A stretch of DNA of 64,000 bases from Bacteroides faecichinchillae JCM 17102 (GTDB lineage Bacteria > Bacteroidota > Bacteroidia > Bacteroidales > Bacteroidaceae), in NCBI RefSeq assembly GCF_000614145.1, contig NZ_BAKK01000002.1, positions 1 through 64,000 of the forward strand, written 5' to 3'. Under the pieces are notes generated by a model. It searched no databases. It was not told where the DNA came from and saw only the letters and a list, made by a program, of their open reading frames with translations. The position numbers and the translations under genes were made by a program. Positions 54,630 to 64,000 of the stretch are shown piece after piece. How positions within the stretch are numbered: position 1 is the stretch's first letter; each line of letters begins with the position of its first letter.

Positions 54630-54851
54630 TTAATACTCCTCTTCGTTAAAGAAAAAATCTTCTTTGCTAGGATAATCCGGCCAAATATCTTCGATACTCT
54701 CATAGATTTCGCCCTCATCTTCCATTTCCTGGAGATTCTCAATAACTTCAAGAGGAGCCCCTGAACGCATGGCATAATCGATCAACTCTTCTTTGGTTGC
54801 CGGCCAAGGCGCATCTTCTAGTTTTGATGCTAATTCCAATGTCCAATACAT
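54630..54851 (-). CDS. DUF2795 small acidic protein; integration target
   Basis: 73 residues, acidic, with PATKEELIDYAMRSGAPLEVIENL typical of DUF2795. Function unknown. Its last seven codons are supplied by the integrated element, which restores the reading frame with a different stop codon (TAA for TAG). Confidence 0.85.
   Translation of the reverse strand: MYWTLELASKLEDAPWPATKEELIDYAMRSGAPLEVIENLQEMEDEGEIYESIEDIWPDYPSKEDFFFNEEEY
54631..54653 (+). repeat. Right attachment site
   Basis: 23-bp copy of the left site (5488-5510) with one mismatch; it lies inside the last codons of the DUF2795 gene. Confidence 0.85.
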
Positions 54852-54901
54852 AATCTTGAGTATTAAAAGTGAATACTAACGTCTTGTTTTCTATTTTTCG
54901 G

Positions 54902-54909
54902 CAAAAGTA
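54902..54909 (-). promoter_or_regulatory. -7 element of the DUF2795 gene
   Basis: Minus-strand TACTTTTG, 51 bases before the ATG. Confidence 0.5.
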
Positions 54910-54921
54910 TAATAAAATCTA

Positions 54922-55485
54922 TCATTTACAACTATTATCCCAAAATATTTCATTATTTTGTTCATCAAAATTAATTTTTCGAGATAAAACGAATAAATAG
55001 TCTGATAATCTATTCACATAGGCCAGAAGTTCGGGAGAAATTGTACAAGTTTCGGACAAAACTAAAATGCGGCGTTCGGCTCTCCTACAGATAGTACGAC
55101 AAACATGACAAACAGCTGCACCACGAGCGCCTCCCGGAATAATAAATGCTCGAAGTTCCGGCAACTGTTCATCCAATTTATCAATTTCTTTTTCAATACG
55201 TAACACGTCTTCCTGAGTAATAATACTTGCGCATTTCAGTTGTGTTTTCTCCTGATCGGTGGCAAGGTGCGAACCTATAGAAAATAATTTATGCTGTATT
55301 CCCAAAACAAAATCGCGGTCATTCTCATCTATCAAATAGGTATACAACCAACCCAAATGGGAATTTAATTCATCGATTGTTCCATATGCTTCCAAACGTA
55401 TATGAGTCTTCGGAACCCTGGTACCACCAACAAGACTGGTAGTTCCCTTATCACCGGTTTTTGTATATACAAGGCTCTTTTTCAT
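54922..55485 (-). CDS. Cob(I)alamin adenosyltransferase, PduO type
   Basis: Transfers adenosyl from ATP to cobalamin to make coenzyme B12. N-terminal [20 protein letters not shown] (ATP-binding), [12 protein letters not shown], and C-terminal [27 protein letters not shown] match PduO/CobA2. Length 187 is usual. Core gene outside the island. Confidence 0.9.
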   Translation of the reverse strand: MKKSLVYTKTGDKGTTSLVGGTRVPKTHIRLEAYGTIDELNSHLGWLYTYLIDENDRDFVLGIQHKLFSIGSHLATDQEKTQLKCASIITQEDVLRIEKEIDKLDEQLPELRAFIIPGGARGAAVCHVCRTICRRAERRILVLSETCTISPELLAYVNRLSDYLFVLSRKINFDEQNNEIFWDNSCK

Positions 55486-55530
55486 AATCTTCTATTTATC
55501 ATTATATATTAAGGTAACGCATAACGGTTC

Positions 55531-56172
55531 TCAGAAGTTGATCATATAATGCTGTTTTATTTTTGTTTTATCAAAAAAAAGCAGACCGACATCATACAAA
55601 TCAAAAGTAATCCCTACCCGTTCATCATTTTGCAATTCGTGCCATAACGTTCTCATCTGCCTGGAGTAGGTTATTCCATATACAACAAACAAACTTTTAG
55701 GAGTAGTCCGTTGCACACAAACCTCAAAAACTTCTTTTACTAGAACCGGATTCCGGGAATCATTCAGATATAGGAAATCAATCGGTACGTCTGTATCCAG
55801 AAAAAGTTCCGACAAGTCAGATGCAAAAAGATATCCGGCAGAAGGCTTTGCAGATTGCAAATAGAGAGAACTCACAGAGGGGCGCCCAACTTCTACAATA
55901 GTGGCAGGTTGTACCCTGTTTACCAATCGGAACAACAAGCGGTTAATCTTTCGTGTTCCTTTATACCATCCACATTCTTTTAACTTTTTCTTCTGTTCTG
56001 ACGCTAAAGAACGGTAAGCATAGTAAGGTAGCTTCTCATAGATCACGTCTGTAATCAAATTGAAAGCAAAAGGAGAATGGACACCATAACCACAACGATA
56101 ACGGAAACGGGAAAGCCAGATAAAAGGTCTTTTCAAGCAAAGTAGTAGATGATTCATAAGACAATCATTCAT
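55531..56172 (-). CDS. Conserved hypothetical protein, degenerate methyltransferase-like
   Basis: 213 residues. The start YRCGYGVHSPFAFNLITDVIYE is typical of a Bacteroidetes family related to class I SAM methyltransferases. The SAM-binding glycine motif is weak (IVEVGRPSVSS), so catalysis is doubtful. Confidence 0.6.
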   Translation of the reverse strand: MNDCLMNHLLLCLKRPFIWLSRFRYRCGYGVHSPFAFNLITDVIYEKLPYYAYRSLASEQKKKLKECGWYKGTRKINRLLFRLVNRVQPATIVEVGRPSVSSLYLQSAKPSAGYLFASDLSELFLDTDVPIDFLYLNDSRNPVLVKEVFEVCVQRTTPKSLFVVYGITYSRQMRTLWHELQNDERVGITFDLYDVGLLFFDKTKIKQHYMINF

Positions 56173-56187
56173 TTTTCATTCGTAATG

Positions 56188-56195
56188 CAAAGATA
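56188..56195 (-). promoter_or_regulatory. -7 element of the gene at 55531-56172
   Basis: Minus-strand TATCTTTG, 16 bases before the ATG at 56172; MNHLLL at 56157 is therefore a possible alternative start. Confidence 0.45.
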
Positions 56196-56269
56196 CGTTT
56201 TTTAATCTCACAGAACCAATTCAAATAGAAAATGTTATTAGGGAAAACAGGACCTAAACAGCTTTAATT

Positions 56270-57265
56270 ATGAAGAAAATTATTTTTATGGCAACACTAA
56301 CAGCTGCCATCTTCTCCGGTTGTTCCAGTGACAATCCCATGTTACCCGAAAATGATTGTGGCAACGGAAGTAATGGCGGTGATGGTAATAACGAACTTAT
56401 CAGCCCCAATATACATGCCACTGTCAATTCACCAGACAACTCACAGAGTCCGATGACTGGTGTTCTGGAAGTATACCCCTGCCAGGCCGGAACTTCCATC
56501 TATTTTGGCAATTACATTAATGACATGCTTACGCCATTCCCGGGATTATATAACCTGAAAGACGGAAGTACTTTCGGTACTCCGAAACGTGCGCTATCAC
56601 TTCCAATAGGGACATATAACATGATTTATTGGGGAACACCTAAATATGAAGAACCTATCTACAGTAATCCGACAGTGACTGACCCTCAGATCACTGTTGG
56701 CGGAGATTTATCACAACAGTACTTTGGACTTCGCCAGAATATTCCGGATACTACATATTACCCGGTTTTTGATTTGGTATATGCTGTGAAACCAGCTAAT
56801 ATTGGTACAGAAGAGTTAAATGCTGCCATGAAACGGCAAGTTGCAGGTTTGAAAGTTATTGTAAAAAATAAGAATAATGGTATTTTAAGTTCCAGCATAG
56901 CTAGTATGACAGTTCATATCGGAGGGATTGCTGAAAAAATGAACCTATACACTGCAGCTGTGACAAACCAAACCAAGACTGTAGCTTTCCCGCTTGTTCT
57001 ATCCACAGATGGTACTCAAATGAGTAATGCCACCGTTATGCTATTTCCATCCTCAGTTAGTCCTCTATTTCAACTCATTGTCACTTTGAAAAACGGAACT
57101 GTAAAAACATTCAAGCAACCTCTGAGTTCTCCTTTGAAAGCGAATACCCGACTTACCCTAACATTGACTTTAGCCGAAATCTTCTCGGAGGAAGAGACCG
57201 GAAATTTTACAATAGACAATTGGCAGGAGGAAAGCGAAACAATCGACATACCCAGTTTGAATTAA
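56270..57265 (+). CDS. Mfa2/FimB-like fimbrial accessory lipoprotein
   Basis: Lipoprotein signal with lipobox FSGC (Cys18), a Gly/Asn-rich spacer, then two beta-sandwich-like regions (about 50-180 and 185-330), as in the FimB/Mfa2 family that anchors or caps fimbriae. No fimbrillin gene is adjacent. Family call is moderate. Confidence 0.6.
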   Translation: MKKIIFMATLTAAIFSGCSSDNPMLPENDCGNGSNGGDGNNELISPNIHATVNSPDNSQSPMTGVLEVYPCQAGTSIYFGNYINDMLTPFPGLYNLKDGSTFGTPKRALSLPIGTYNMIYWGTPKYEEPIYSNPTVTDPQITVGGDLSQQYFGLRQNIPDTTYYPVFDLVYAVKPANIGTEELNAAMKRQVAGLKVIVKNKNNGILSSSIASMTVHIGGIAEKMNLYTAAVTNQTKTVAFPLVLSTDGTQMSNATVMLFPSSVSPLFQLIVTLKNGTVKTFKQPLSSPLKANTRLTLTLTLAEIFSEEETGNFTIDNWQEESETIDIPSLN

Positions 57266-57346
57266 ATAAAGAGTATCCACTAATCGATAAAGTAACAATT
57301 ACCGAAGATACGTTTGACGATTAATAATATTTCTGACTATCAATTG

Positions 57347-57384
57347 AAAAGGGTCGATTCTCATCGCGAGAATCGACCCTTTTT
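57347..57384. terminator. Strong bidirectional terminator
   Basis: Perfect 16-bp arms (AAAAGGGTCGATTCTC and its complement) with a 5-base loop, A-run and T-run on the two sides. Separates the convergent Mfa2-like and tonB genes. Confidence 0.9.
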
Positions 57385-57404
57385 ACTCATTTATTCCAAA
57401 GTAA

Positions 57405-58094
57405 CTACTGCAATGTGAAACTCACCGGTACAGTAAACTTTACTCTTACTTTCCTGCCGTTTTGTTCACCCGGCTTCCATTTGGGCATTGTACTAATCAC
57501 GCGGAGAGCTTCTTTATCCAGATAAGGATCAACACCTCGCACCACTTCAGGGCTTGTTATCGATCCGTCTTTGTCTACGACAAACTGAACAATTACTTTT
57601 CCACTCGTGCCCGTTTCCTGAGAAATCGTCGGATACTTGATATGTGAAGAAAGATACTTCATTAATTGGGCAGTCCCACCGGGAAATTCCGGCATATTCT
57701 CTACTGCCACATAAATCTCATCCTCCAATATTACTTCCTCCACTACTTCAGTTGGCGGTGCCAAAATGCCCTCAACAGGTTTAAACGACATATCTTCCAC
57801 TACCATAGAAATATCTTCCTCTATCTCTGTCTTATCATCCACTACTACGAATACATCGACTAACTTTGTCACTGGTGGTGGTTCCGGTTTCTTCTCATCA
57901 GGAAATGTGATTGGAACAAGCTCCGTTACAAAGATGGATTCGTCATTCAATGACGATGTTGTCGCAATTCTTACACCATGTTGTGTCCATTCGAACGAAA
58001 CGAACATGAACGCAAGCGCAACAACCAAACCCATCATCAACCAAGAACCACGTTGGTTCTCAGTTGCAGCCTTTTTTGATTTCTTGGCTTCCAT
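57405..58094 (-). CDS. tonB: TonB energy transducer
   Basis: One membrane helix (about residues 18-38), a Pro/Glu/Val-rich periplasmic spacer, then the TonB C-terminal domain (FPGGTAQLMKYLSSHIKYP through FTVPVSFTLQ). Passes inner-membrane energy to outer-membrane TonB-dependent receptors. No exbB/exbD nearby. Confidence 0.9.
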   Translation of the reverse strand: MEAKKSKKAATENQRGSWLMMGLVVALAFMFVSFEWTQHGVRIATTSSLNDESIFVTELVPITFPDEKKPEPPPVTKLVDVFVVVDDKTEIEEDISMVVEDMSFKPVEGILAPPTEVVEEVILEDEIYVAVENMPEFPGGTAQLMKYLSSHIKYPTISQETGTSGKVIVQFVVDKDGSITSPEVVRGVDPYLDKEALRVISTMPKWKPGEQNGRKVRVKFTVPVSFTLQ

Positions 58095-58131
58095 AAAAAA
58101 TTTGTTTAAGTAATTAATAATAGAAAATATA

Positions 58132-58312
58132 TAGTATATATACTACTTATCGTATTTCTTCTTAAAGTATTACTTATAGTGCTCTCTAGCTGCAATAAAT
58201 ATAGTAAATTTATAGACAAGTTATTCTTTTTCAACAAATTATTTAAGAATAAAGGCAGTTGTTTGCTTTTATTTAAAGATTGAAGTTATTAACTAAAGAA
58301 ATATTAACGAAT
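58132..58312 (+). repeat. Intergenic repeat, copy 1
   Basis: About 180 bp, AT-rich, similar along its length to 61615-61803 in the same orientation (shared GAAAATATATAGTAT, CTCTCTAGCTGCAATAAAT/TTCTCTAGCTGCAATAAAT, ATTTAAGAATAAAG). It fills most of the gap upstream of tonB (58095-58391). No ORF. Confidence 0.7.
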
Positions 58313-58391
58313 GATTTCCATCTTTAAAGGAAAGAAATTGATGATTGACACATTTCATAATGATATCCAACGCCAGACTTTGACATTACAT

Positions 58392-59833
58392 TTAGCTTTT
58401 TCCTGGTACAGGATATTTTTTTGAGGCATCATCCAAAACCAAAATCCAATCTATCATTTCTCCGGGATCAGGGGATATAAATGTCTGTTCTCCTTTATTA
58501 GAGTAAATACCTGCATTACTAGCTTCTCCTGTTCTGGGATTATACCACCAAGCCTTGATTTTATCACCTTTCAATACATTCATTCGTACCTTAAACTTTC
58601 TGCCGACAGGTGCGTATATCATGGCGTAGGAAAAATCTTGATCACAAGTCGCAACAAAACGATAGCGGCCTTCTCCCGGCATGGCTGTGGGGATTCCGTC
58701 CATAACCAGTATCTTCTCTGTTGCAGGAATACGTGTGAAAAACGGACGTGATTCTATCAACAAACGTCCGTATATCATTTGCTCTGAACCCGGCTGATGT
58801 ATGGCATCACGCCAAGACATTAAAGGATTATTAATAGGTCCCGATTTGTCAGGATCATACATTTGCCAAATCGAATGATGACCATAAGTATGCCCGAAAG
58901 CCCCATTAAATAAATCCCAATATAGAACACGACGAATATCCGATGCGATAGAATGTCCCTACGTTTAGCCTGAAAAGCAACAGGATGATCTTCATACAGA
59001 GGTTCACCATCCATTACCGGCTTAGCGGGAGTACGATTATAATCATCTCTGGTTTTAGAATAGTTTCCATATTCTACTTCGTGTCCGTTCTGACGCATAT
59101 TAAAATCCAGCCAATCTTCCGCATGAAAGAACTGAGCAGAACCTTGTCCTCCTGTAGGATGAAATGTGCGGAGATGTTTTTTCCCATCTCCAGCCGCAAG
59201 TCCTTCGGCCATGGCCCGTATTACTTCTTTTTGGTTTTCATTCTCAGGATTTCGATCTCCTCCCAGAATCCATATAATTTGCGCCTCTTTATAACGTCTC
59301 CCCAGAAATTCTCCATAACTCCTCGCATTCTGTTTATTAAAGACAGGAGTACCGTCATGCCAATATCTGCCCCATGTTGGAAGAAAGCCTATATATAAAT
59401 TGAGTTCGTTGGCCTTTTTTACAACATAATCCACATAATCCCAATAATCATTATCGGCACCTTCTTTTATTAAAGGTTTATTCGGATCATTATTTTCAAA
59501 AGGTAGGAAACCGTAAGCGTTAGGCACACTGATTCCATCGAGCTCAGCCAAAGCAACCGCTTGGACAACAGTAAAGCCTTTCCGCGCACGATCTTCAAGG
59601 TATAAATCAGCTTCTTCCTTATTAGTGCGATGGAATAATTCCCACGCCGTATCTCCTAGATAGAAAAAAGGCGTACCATCACTATACTGCAAAAAACGTT
59701 TATTTTCAGAGATACCAAGACGACTTTTTAAAAAATCTCCTCTCGTTTTGGAGTATTTACTTACCTGCGCTTCTATCCCTCCGGCAGACAACATTACTAT
59801 TGTCCAAATGATAAACCATTTTTTATTTTTCAT
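58392..59833 (-). CDS. Apiosidase-like glycoside hydrolase (DUF4038, GH140-type; frameshifted)
   Basis: Signal peptide ([10 protein letters not shown]... ending EAQ), then a DUF4038 catalytic barrel ([42 protein letters not shown]). A C-terminal beta domain ([38 protein letters not shown]) follows. One missing G at 58957-58959 breaks the frame; repaired it reads [17 protein letters not shown]. Family members cleave apiose or related links in pectin. Start chosen at 59833, directly before the signal peptide. Confidence 0.75.
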
Positions 59834-59956
59834 GTTTGTATTATATTTAATCATTAATCATATAAGTACTATTGCCCATTGGCAGAACTAATCCATTGCA
59901 TAAACAACAAGAATCAAATCAGATATTGCCCCATCAGGATAAAGCAAACTAATTAT

Positions 59957-61365
59957 TTAATGAGAAACATCCTCTACACGACCTGCCGGACGCCTGTTTC
60001 TTCCTTTTGACTTTGTCAGATTATCGCCCAAATCCTCTCTTGCCTCTTCGGCCATCTTCTCTAGTCGTTCTGCTATTTCCGGATACAGTTTTATCACATT
60101 ATATCGCTCTCCCGGATCACGACGAAGATCAATTAACCACTTCTCATTTAACGGATAAAACTCATTTACTTTCCCGGGCGCTCCATCATTACCAGGCAGA
60201 AATCCCTCATAAGTACGATGCTTATGTGGAAATATCAATTTAAAGAACCCATCCGTCACAGCTTCCAAATCGTTTCGACGATAATAATAATAAAATGTAG
60301 AACGAGGATTTGCACTGGGAATCTGTTTCAATAAAGGAATTAAGCTGACACCATCTACTTTATGTTCCGGAAGTGGCACATCTGCAATCTCGGCAAATGT
60401 AGTCAACAAATCAATGCCGGATGCCAAATTGCCGCAGATACTCCCTGCAGGAATCATCCTTTCCATTGCATGATACATGGGACCCGCTGTCCGCCTTCAA
60501 AACTTGTGCCTTTCCCTTCACGTAATCCTCCGGTATTACCGGCATGATTGCCATAATTCAGCCAAGGCCCATTATCGGACAAAACAATAACCAACGTATT
60601 TTCGTCCAGTCCCTCCCTTTTCAATTTATGCAGTATCTCCCCTATACTCCAGTCTAATTCCATCATCACATCCCCATATAAGCCTATTGCACTTTTTCCT
60701 TTGAATTTGTCAGACACAGCCAATGGAACGTGCGGCATAGGATGAGCTAAGTACAGAAAGAAAGGATTTTTCTTATTTTTATCAATAAAATCAACAGCCT
60801 TATTGGTAAAATCCGTCGTAAACCGACTTTGATCAGGATTCAGTTCAATTACTTTTTCTTTTTCAATTAACGGCAAATCAGGATAACGGTGACTTGGATG
60901 GTTCGGCCACATATCATTAGAATAAGGTATGCCATAATAATCGTCAAAGCCATTTCTTAAAGGAAGAAATGGTATCGCGTCTCCCAAGTGCCATTTTCCA
61001 TAAGCTGCACAAGTATAACCTTTAGGCTTCAAAACTTCAGCAATAGTCAATTCATCCTCATGTATTCCGTTTTTTGCTCCGGGGGAAGGTGCGCCAGCCA
61101 TTCCGATACGATTGGGATAACATCCCGTCAATATTCCCGCACGAGAAGCTCCACTCACAGCTTGTGGAGCATAGAAATGAGTGAATTGCATACCCTCTTT
61201 TAGCATCCGGTTCAGATTTGGCATCTCGTATCCCATAGCTCCATTGGAGCACACATCGCCATATCCCATATCATCCATCAAGATAATTACAAAATTTGTA
61301 TGTTTCTTTGCTGATAACAGCTGGGGCAAGCAAAGGATTCCGATCAATAAAGTGGCCACTCTCAT
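59957..61365 (-). CDS. Serine-type sulfatase, exported (frameshifted)
   Basis: Sulfatase family S1: metal ligands in ILMDDMGYGD, formylglycine site SGASR (Ser71, anaerobic anSME-type activation), YGKWHLGD, and LSDNGPW. Signal peptide at residues 1-19. The frame ends at QWKG; adding one G at 60458-60459 continues into MIPAGSICGNLASGIDLLTT. Removes sulfate from glycans. Lies beside the GH140-type gene, perhaps a small glycan-use pair. Confidence 0.8.
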
Positions 61366-61614
61366 TTTTCTAATATAGATTTAAAAGATATATGGTGGCA
61401 AAATACCTAAAAAATCTTGAATCTACAAGAAAAGAAGCGATAATATAATTTGCGAGCGCTTATTAGGAGGGTTGTCTTGCTGGCTAAAAATTCTTTTCTT
61501 ATATTTGAGCTTTAGTAATGCTTCGGTAAATAGTAGAGCTTTTATAGATCTGAAGCAGAACTACTGATTTACAATACACTAATTTAATAAGTAACTATTC
61601 ACGACTAGTTGACA

Positions 61615-61803
61615 GAAAATATATAGTATAATACTACTTGTCATATTTCTTTTTAAGCATTACTTAAAGAGTTCTCTAGCTGCAATAAATTATAGTAAAA
61701 TTATAGACAAGGTGTTCTTTTACATCAGACGATTTAAGAATAAAGAGAAACATTTGCTTTTATCTAAATATTAAAGAGATTAACCCAATAAATATCAACG
61801 ACA
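61615..61803 (+). repeat. Intergenic repeat, copy 2
   Basis: Partner of 58132-58312, same orientation. It lies in the 600-bp gap between the divergent sulfatase and TIR genes; no other gene is supported in 61366-61971. Confidence 0.7.
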
Positions 61804-61971
61804 TATTCTTTTTATCATTTCCTTATTCTATTCCGTAGCAGCATTTAGACGATTTATTTGTACAAAAGACCTCAAGTGATGAAAAATAACCACACCCTTT
61901 TATTGCTTTTCCATTCATATTTATGTAGTTTTGTCAATACCCAAGGAAAACAACAATTAAGATTATCGCTC

Positions 61972-63117
61972 ATGCCCAATCAAGAGTTTAAATATTACGC
62001 TTTTATCAGCTATAGCTGGAAAGATAAAAAATGGGCTAAATGGCTCCAAGATAAGCTAGAGGCTTACCGACTTCCTAGTATGGTCAGAAAGCAAAATCCT
62101 GATATTCCCAAACGTTTCGATATATTCAGAGATCAGACGGATATTCGTATGGGACCTTCTCTGAAAGATATCCTACATGACGAATTAGCCAATTCGAAAT
62201 ATTTAGTCATTGTTTGTTCACCTCATGCCGCCCGATCAAAGTGGGTAAGCAATGAGATCTCCGAGTTCATTGCAATGGGAAAGAAAGAACAGATCATCTT
62301 GTTTATTGTCGATGGCATTCCTTATAGTGGCCAACCAGATACCGAATGCTATCCGGACATTATCAAGCAACATTTTCCTGAATATCTGGGGGCTGACGTA
62401 CATGCAGAAGGAAACGAATCAACATGGAGCAAAAGAGAAAAAGCATTTATCCGGATGATTGCCAGTATGCTGGACCTAAACTTTGACAGCCTTTGGAATC
62501 GTCATCGCCGATACCTCCTGCAAAAACTGGTTTCGTATTTCTTCATCTTCCTATGTTCCATCTCGGCTTTATGCTGGACCTGGTATGCCAACCGATCTTT
62601 CAATACACAGATGACCATTCACGAAACGACTCTTCATAATCCGAATCTGCCCCCATTAGAAGAAGCACAAGTGATTCTTCAACTAAAAAACGAGATCAAA
62701 CAAGACACCTTGCATCATATCAATGACAATGTGCTATGGACTAATATTCCGGCAAAATACCGAAATAAACCAGTTAGCATCCGTTTTGTCTGTTCCGGTT
62801 TTGAAAGCATAGATACCACTATTGTTCTAAAAGAATCCTTACGTCTTCCTGTCAAAAGAGATCCGGCTGTATATGGTAATATTATAGCTTGTTTGTATGA
62901 CATAGAAACCGAGCGGGTTCTTCCTGATATATTCGTAGAAATTGAAGGGAGAAAGATTCAAACAGACACAAATGGATATCTGCATTTATTCATTCCTTTA
63001 GCGGAACAACGCAAATGTTATACTTTAAAATCATCGGTACACTTAGTAGATACTTGCATCTATATGCCTTGCGATAGTAATGCCATTATTCGTACTCTTT
63101 TAAAAACACAGCCATGA
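61972..63117 (+). CDS. TIR-domain membrane protein
   Basis: Start chosen at MPNQEFKYYAFISYS (61972), directly before the TIR domain; the longer frame from 61858 adds a non-conserved stretch. TIR residues 7-160 include SKWVSNEIS with the probable catalytic Glu. A membrane helix lies near 190-210 (FFIFLCSISALCW), then an exterior region with a carboxypeptidase-regulatory-like domain (GNIIACLYDIETERVLPDIFVEI). Its stop overlaps the next start (ATGA). A signalling or cell-death role is inference. Confidence 0.75.
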   Translation: MPNQEFKYYAFISYSWKDKKWAKWLQDKLEAYRLPSMVRKQNPDIPKRFDIFRDQTDIRMGPSLKDILHDELANSKYLVIVCSPHAARSKWVSNEISEFIAMGKKEQIILFIVDGIPYSGQPDTECYPDIIKQHFPEYLGADVHAEGNESTWSKREKAFIRMIASMLDLNFDSLWNRHRRYLLQKLVSYFFIFLCSISALCWTWYANRSFNTQMTIHETTLHNPNLPPLEEAQVILQLKNEIKQDTLHHINDNVLWTNIPAKYRNKPVSIRFVCSGFESIDTTIVLKESLRLPVKRDPAVYGNIIACLYDIETERVLPDIFVEIEGRKIQTDTNGYLHLFIPLAEQRKCYTLKSSVHLVDTCIYMPCDSNAIIRTLLKTQP

Positions 63118-64000
63118 AAAGATTTATTCTCTATCTATTAGTACTTATTCCTATACTATCTCTCGCACAAACACAAAGCGGCTATGTGCGTACAGCCGGC
63201 AAACCGAACCAGAAGGGGCAACCGTTGGGGGGCGTTTCCATCAAAGTTTCTGGCAATTTCAATGCAGTAAAAAGCGACGAAACGAAAGGAACATTTGCTA
63301 TTCCAATGAAAGATTATAAAGACGGGACAGCATTCGTACTGCAAAACGTTTATAAAAGTGGGTATGATCTAAGCGACAAAGACTTTCTAAGTCGGAAACA
63401 TCCTTTCTCCAGCCAAGTACCATTAGAAATCGTTATGATTTCCAGAGCGGACATTATTCGGGTACAGACAGAGATTGAAGACCGGGCCAGAGCAAATGCG
63501 GAGAAAAAGTATCATGCACAACTAAAAGAGTTGAATGAACAGTTAGAGACTCACAAGATATCGGATGAGCGATATAGAAAAGAGCTAGCCGATTTGCAAA
63601 AGAAACAGGAATCCTTTGACGCTCTGATTGCGATTATGGCAGAACAGTATGCCCGTACAGACTACGATAAATTGGATTCTCTGAATAAGATAATCAATGT
63701 CTGCATTGTCGAAGGAGACCTTGAAAAAGCAGATTCGCTGATCGATAGCAAAGGAAATATAGAGCAACGTGTAGTAGCATGCCTAGAACAGGAAAAGGTA
63801 TTGGAGAAAGCGGAGGATGAATTACGCAAAGCGGAAGCGCAGATTCAGCAAAACAAAGAAAGAGCAGTTCAGCAAAAAGAGGATATCGCACAAGATTTAT
63901 ATAATAAGCATTCCATTGCATTAAGTCATTTCGAGATAGATTCGGCAGCATATTACATAGAGTTGAGAGCGGAATTGGACACGACAAATCTAGTTTATCA
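63114..64000 (+). CDS. Secreted coiled-coil/TPR-like protein, partial (runs off the window)
   Basis: Begins within the TIR stop codon (ATGA), so translation is coupled. Signal peptide (residues 1-19, ending SLAQ), a short beta domain with GQPLGGVSIKVSG, then long charged coiled coil from about residue 120 and TPR-like ADSLID, ALSHFEIDSAAYY near the edge. The frame is open to base 64000. Probably the partner of the TIR protein across the membrane. Confidence 0.7.
   Translation, partial: MKRFILYLLVLIPILSLAQTQSGYVRTAGKPNQKGQPLGGVSIKVSGNFNAVKSDETKGTFAIPMKDYKDGTAFVLQNVYKSGYDLSDKDFLSRKHPFSSQVPLEIVMISRADIIRVQTEIEDRARANAEKKYHAQLKELNEQLETHKISDERYRKELADLQKKQESFDALIAIMAEQYARTDYDKLDSLNKIINVCIVEGDLEKADSLIDSKGNIEQRVVACLEQEKVLEKAEDELRKAEAQIQQNKERAVQQKEDIAQDLYNKHSIALSHFEIDSAAYYIELRAELDTTNLVY

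Larger units (their letters stand above)
5488..54653. mobile_element. Composite integrated element (about 49 kb) in the 3' end of a DUF2795 gene
   Basis: Both boundaries carry a 23-bp direct repeat with one mismatch, core TCCTCTTCGTTAAAGAA, at 5494-5510 and 54637-54653. It encodes the C-terminal NEEEY of the DUF2795 protein. The right copy completes the gene with a TAA stop; the left copy is the displaced original end with TAG. A tyrosine integrase gene (now broken) lies just inside the right end. Content inside is a mosaic of AT-rich genes, a defence operon, CTnDOT-like remnants and GC-richer redox cassettes, unlike the flanking core genes. Confidence 0.85.

Noticed and set aside
1..64000. 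tRNA or rRNA genes, and an island in a tRNA gene
   Set aside because: No cloverleaf or rRNA-like sequence was recognised. The integration site is a protein gene.

Overview
The window looks like a chromosome segment of a gut Bacteroides species. The evidence is the TAnnTTTG-type -7 promoter elements, the near absence of Shine-Dalgarno sites, and the families present: Porin_O_P, Mfa2/FimB-like lipoprotein, serine-type sulfatase, apiosidase-like glycosidase, and RteA/RteB regulators. I cannot name the species from sequence alone.

Layout. (1) 1-5.46 kb is core chromosome, an asparagine/aspartate catabolic locus: aspA on the minus strand, then dcuB, ansB and a porin on the plus strand. (2) 5.49-54.65 kb is a composite integrated element bounded by 23-bp direct repeats (one mismatch). 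They fall in the last codons of a small DUF2795 gene, whose displaced 3' end lies at 5488-5513. The outer element (about 13.7 kb, AT-rich) carries a RepA-like ATPase, a surface-protein/zinc-ribbon cargo operon, a compact tyrosine recombinase, an XRE repressor, a primase-like protein and a broken integrase. A second segment of about 35 kb (17.85-53.29 kb) appears to sit inside that integrase gene: the N-terminal part lies at 53.3-54.5 kb and a C-terminal part at 17.6-17.85 kb. (3) The inner segment holds tandem Arm-type integrases (18.1-20.6 kb), a tightly packed defence operon (21.3-30.5 kb), and a remnant of a CTnDOT-like conjugative element (31-38.4 kb: HTH proteins, sigma-like factor, DUF3408, rteB, rteA) with no relaxase or transfer genes. 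It then has three redox/drug-efflux cassettes (38.4-52.2 kb), each ending in a regulator or efflux unit, a terminator hairpin and an HU gene copy. (4) 54.6-64 kb is core chromosome again: DUF2795, cobalamin adenosyltransferase, an Mfa2-like lipoprotein, TonB, an apiosidase-like glycosidase, a sulfatase, and a TIR membrane protein overlapping a secreted coiled-coil protein that runs off the window.

Most interesting units. The defence operon reads, in order: XRE regulator, a nuclease-methyltransferase fusion (BcgI-like, no HsdR), HsdS, a TIR protein, a 603-residue DGNHR/coiled-coil/TIR-like fusion, a GIY-YIG-DUF4357 protein, two small proteins (one membrane-bound), and Fic. Gaps are 2-6 nt or overlaps for most of it. 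It lies between two direct copies of a degenerate winged-helix segment, which suggests cassette exchange. The redox cassettes are unusual because several normally cytoplasmic enzymes carry Tat, Sec or lipoprotein signals. One such operon sits directly upstream of rteA-rteB, where CTnDOT carries tetQ.

Caution. About a dozen genes, inside and outside the island, are broken by single-base indels, mostly one missing base in a short homopolymer. Residual sequencing error is as likely as real decay. Those genes are annotated across the indel and the site is given.
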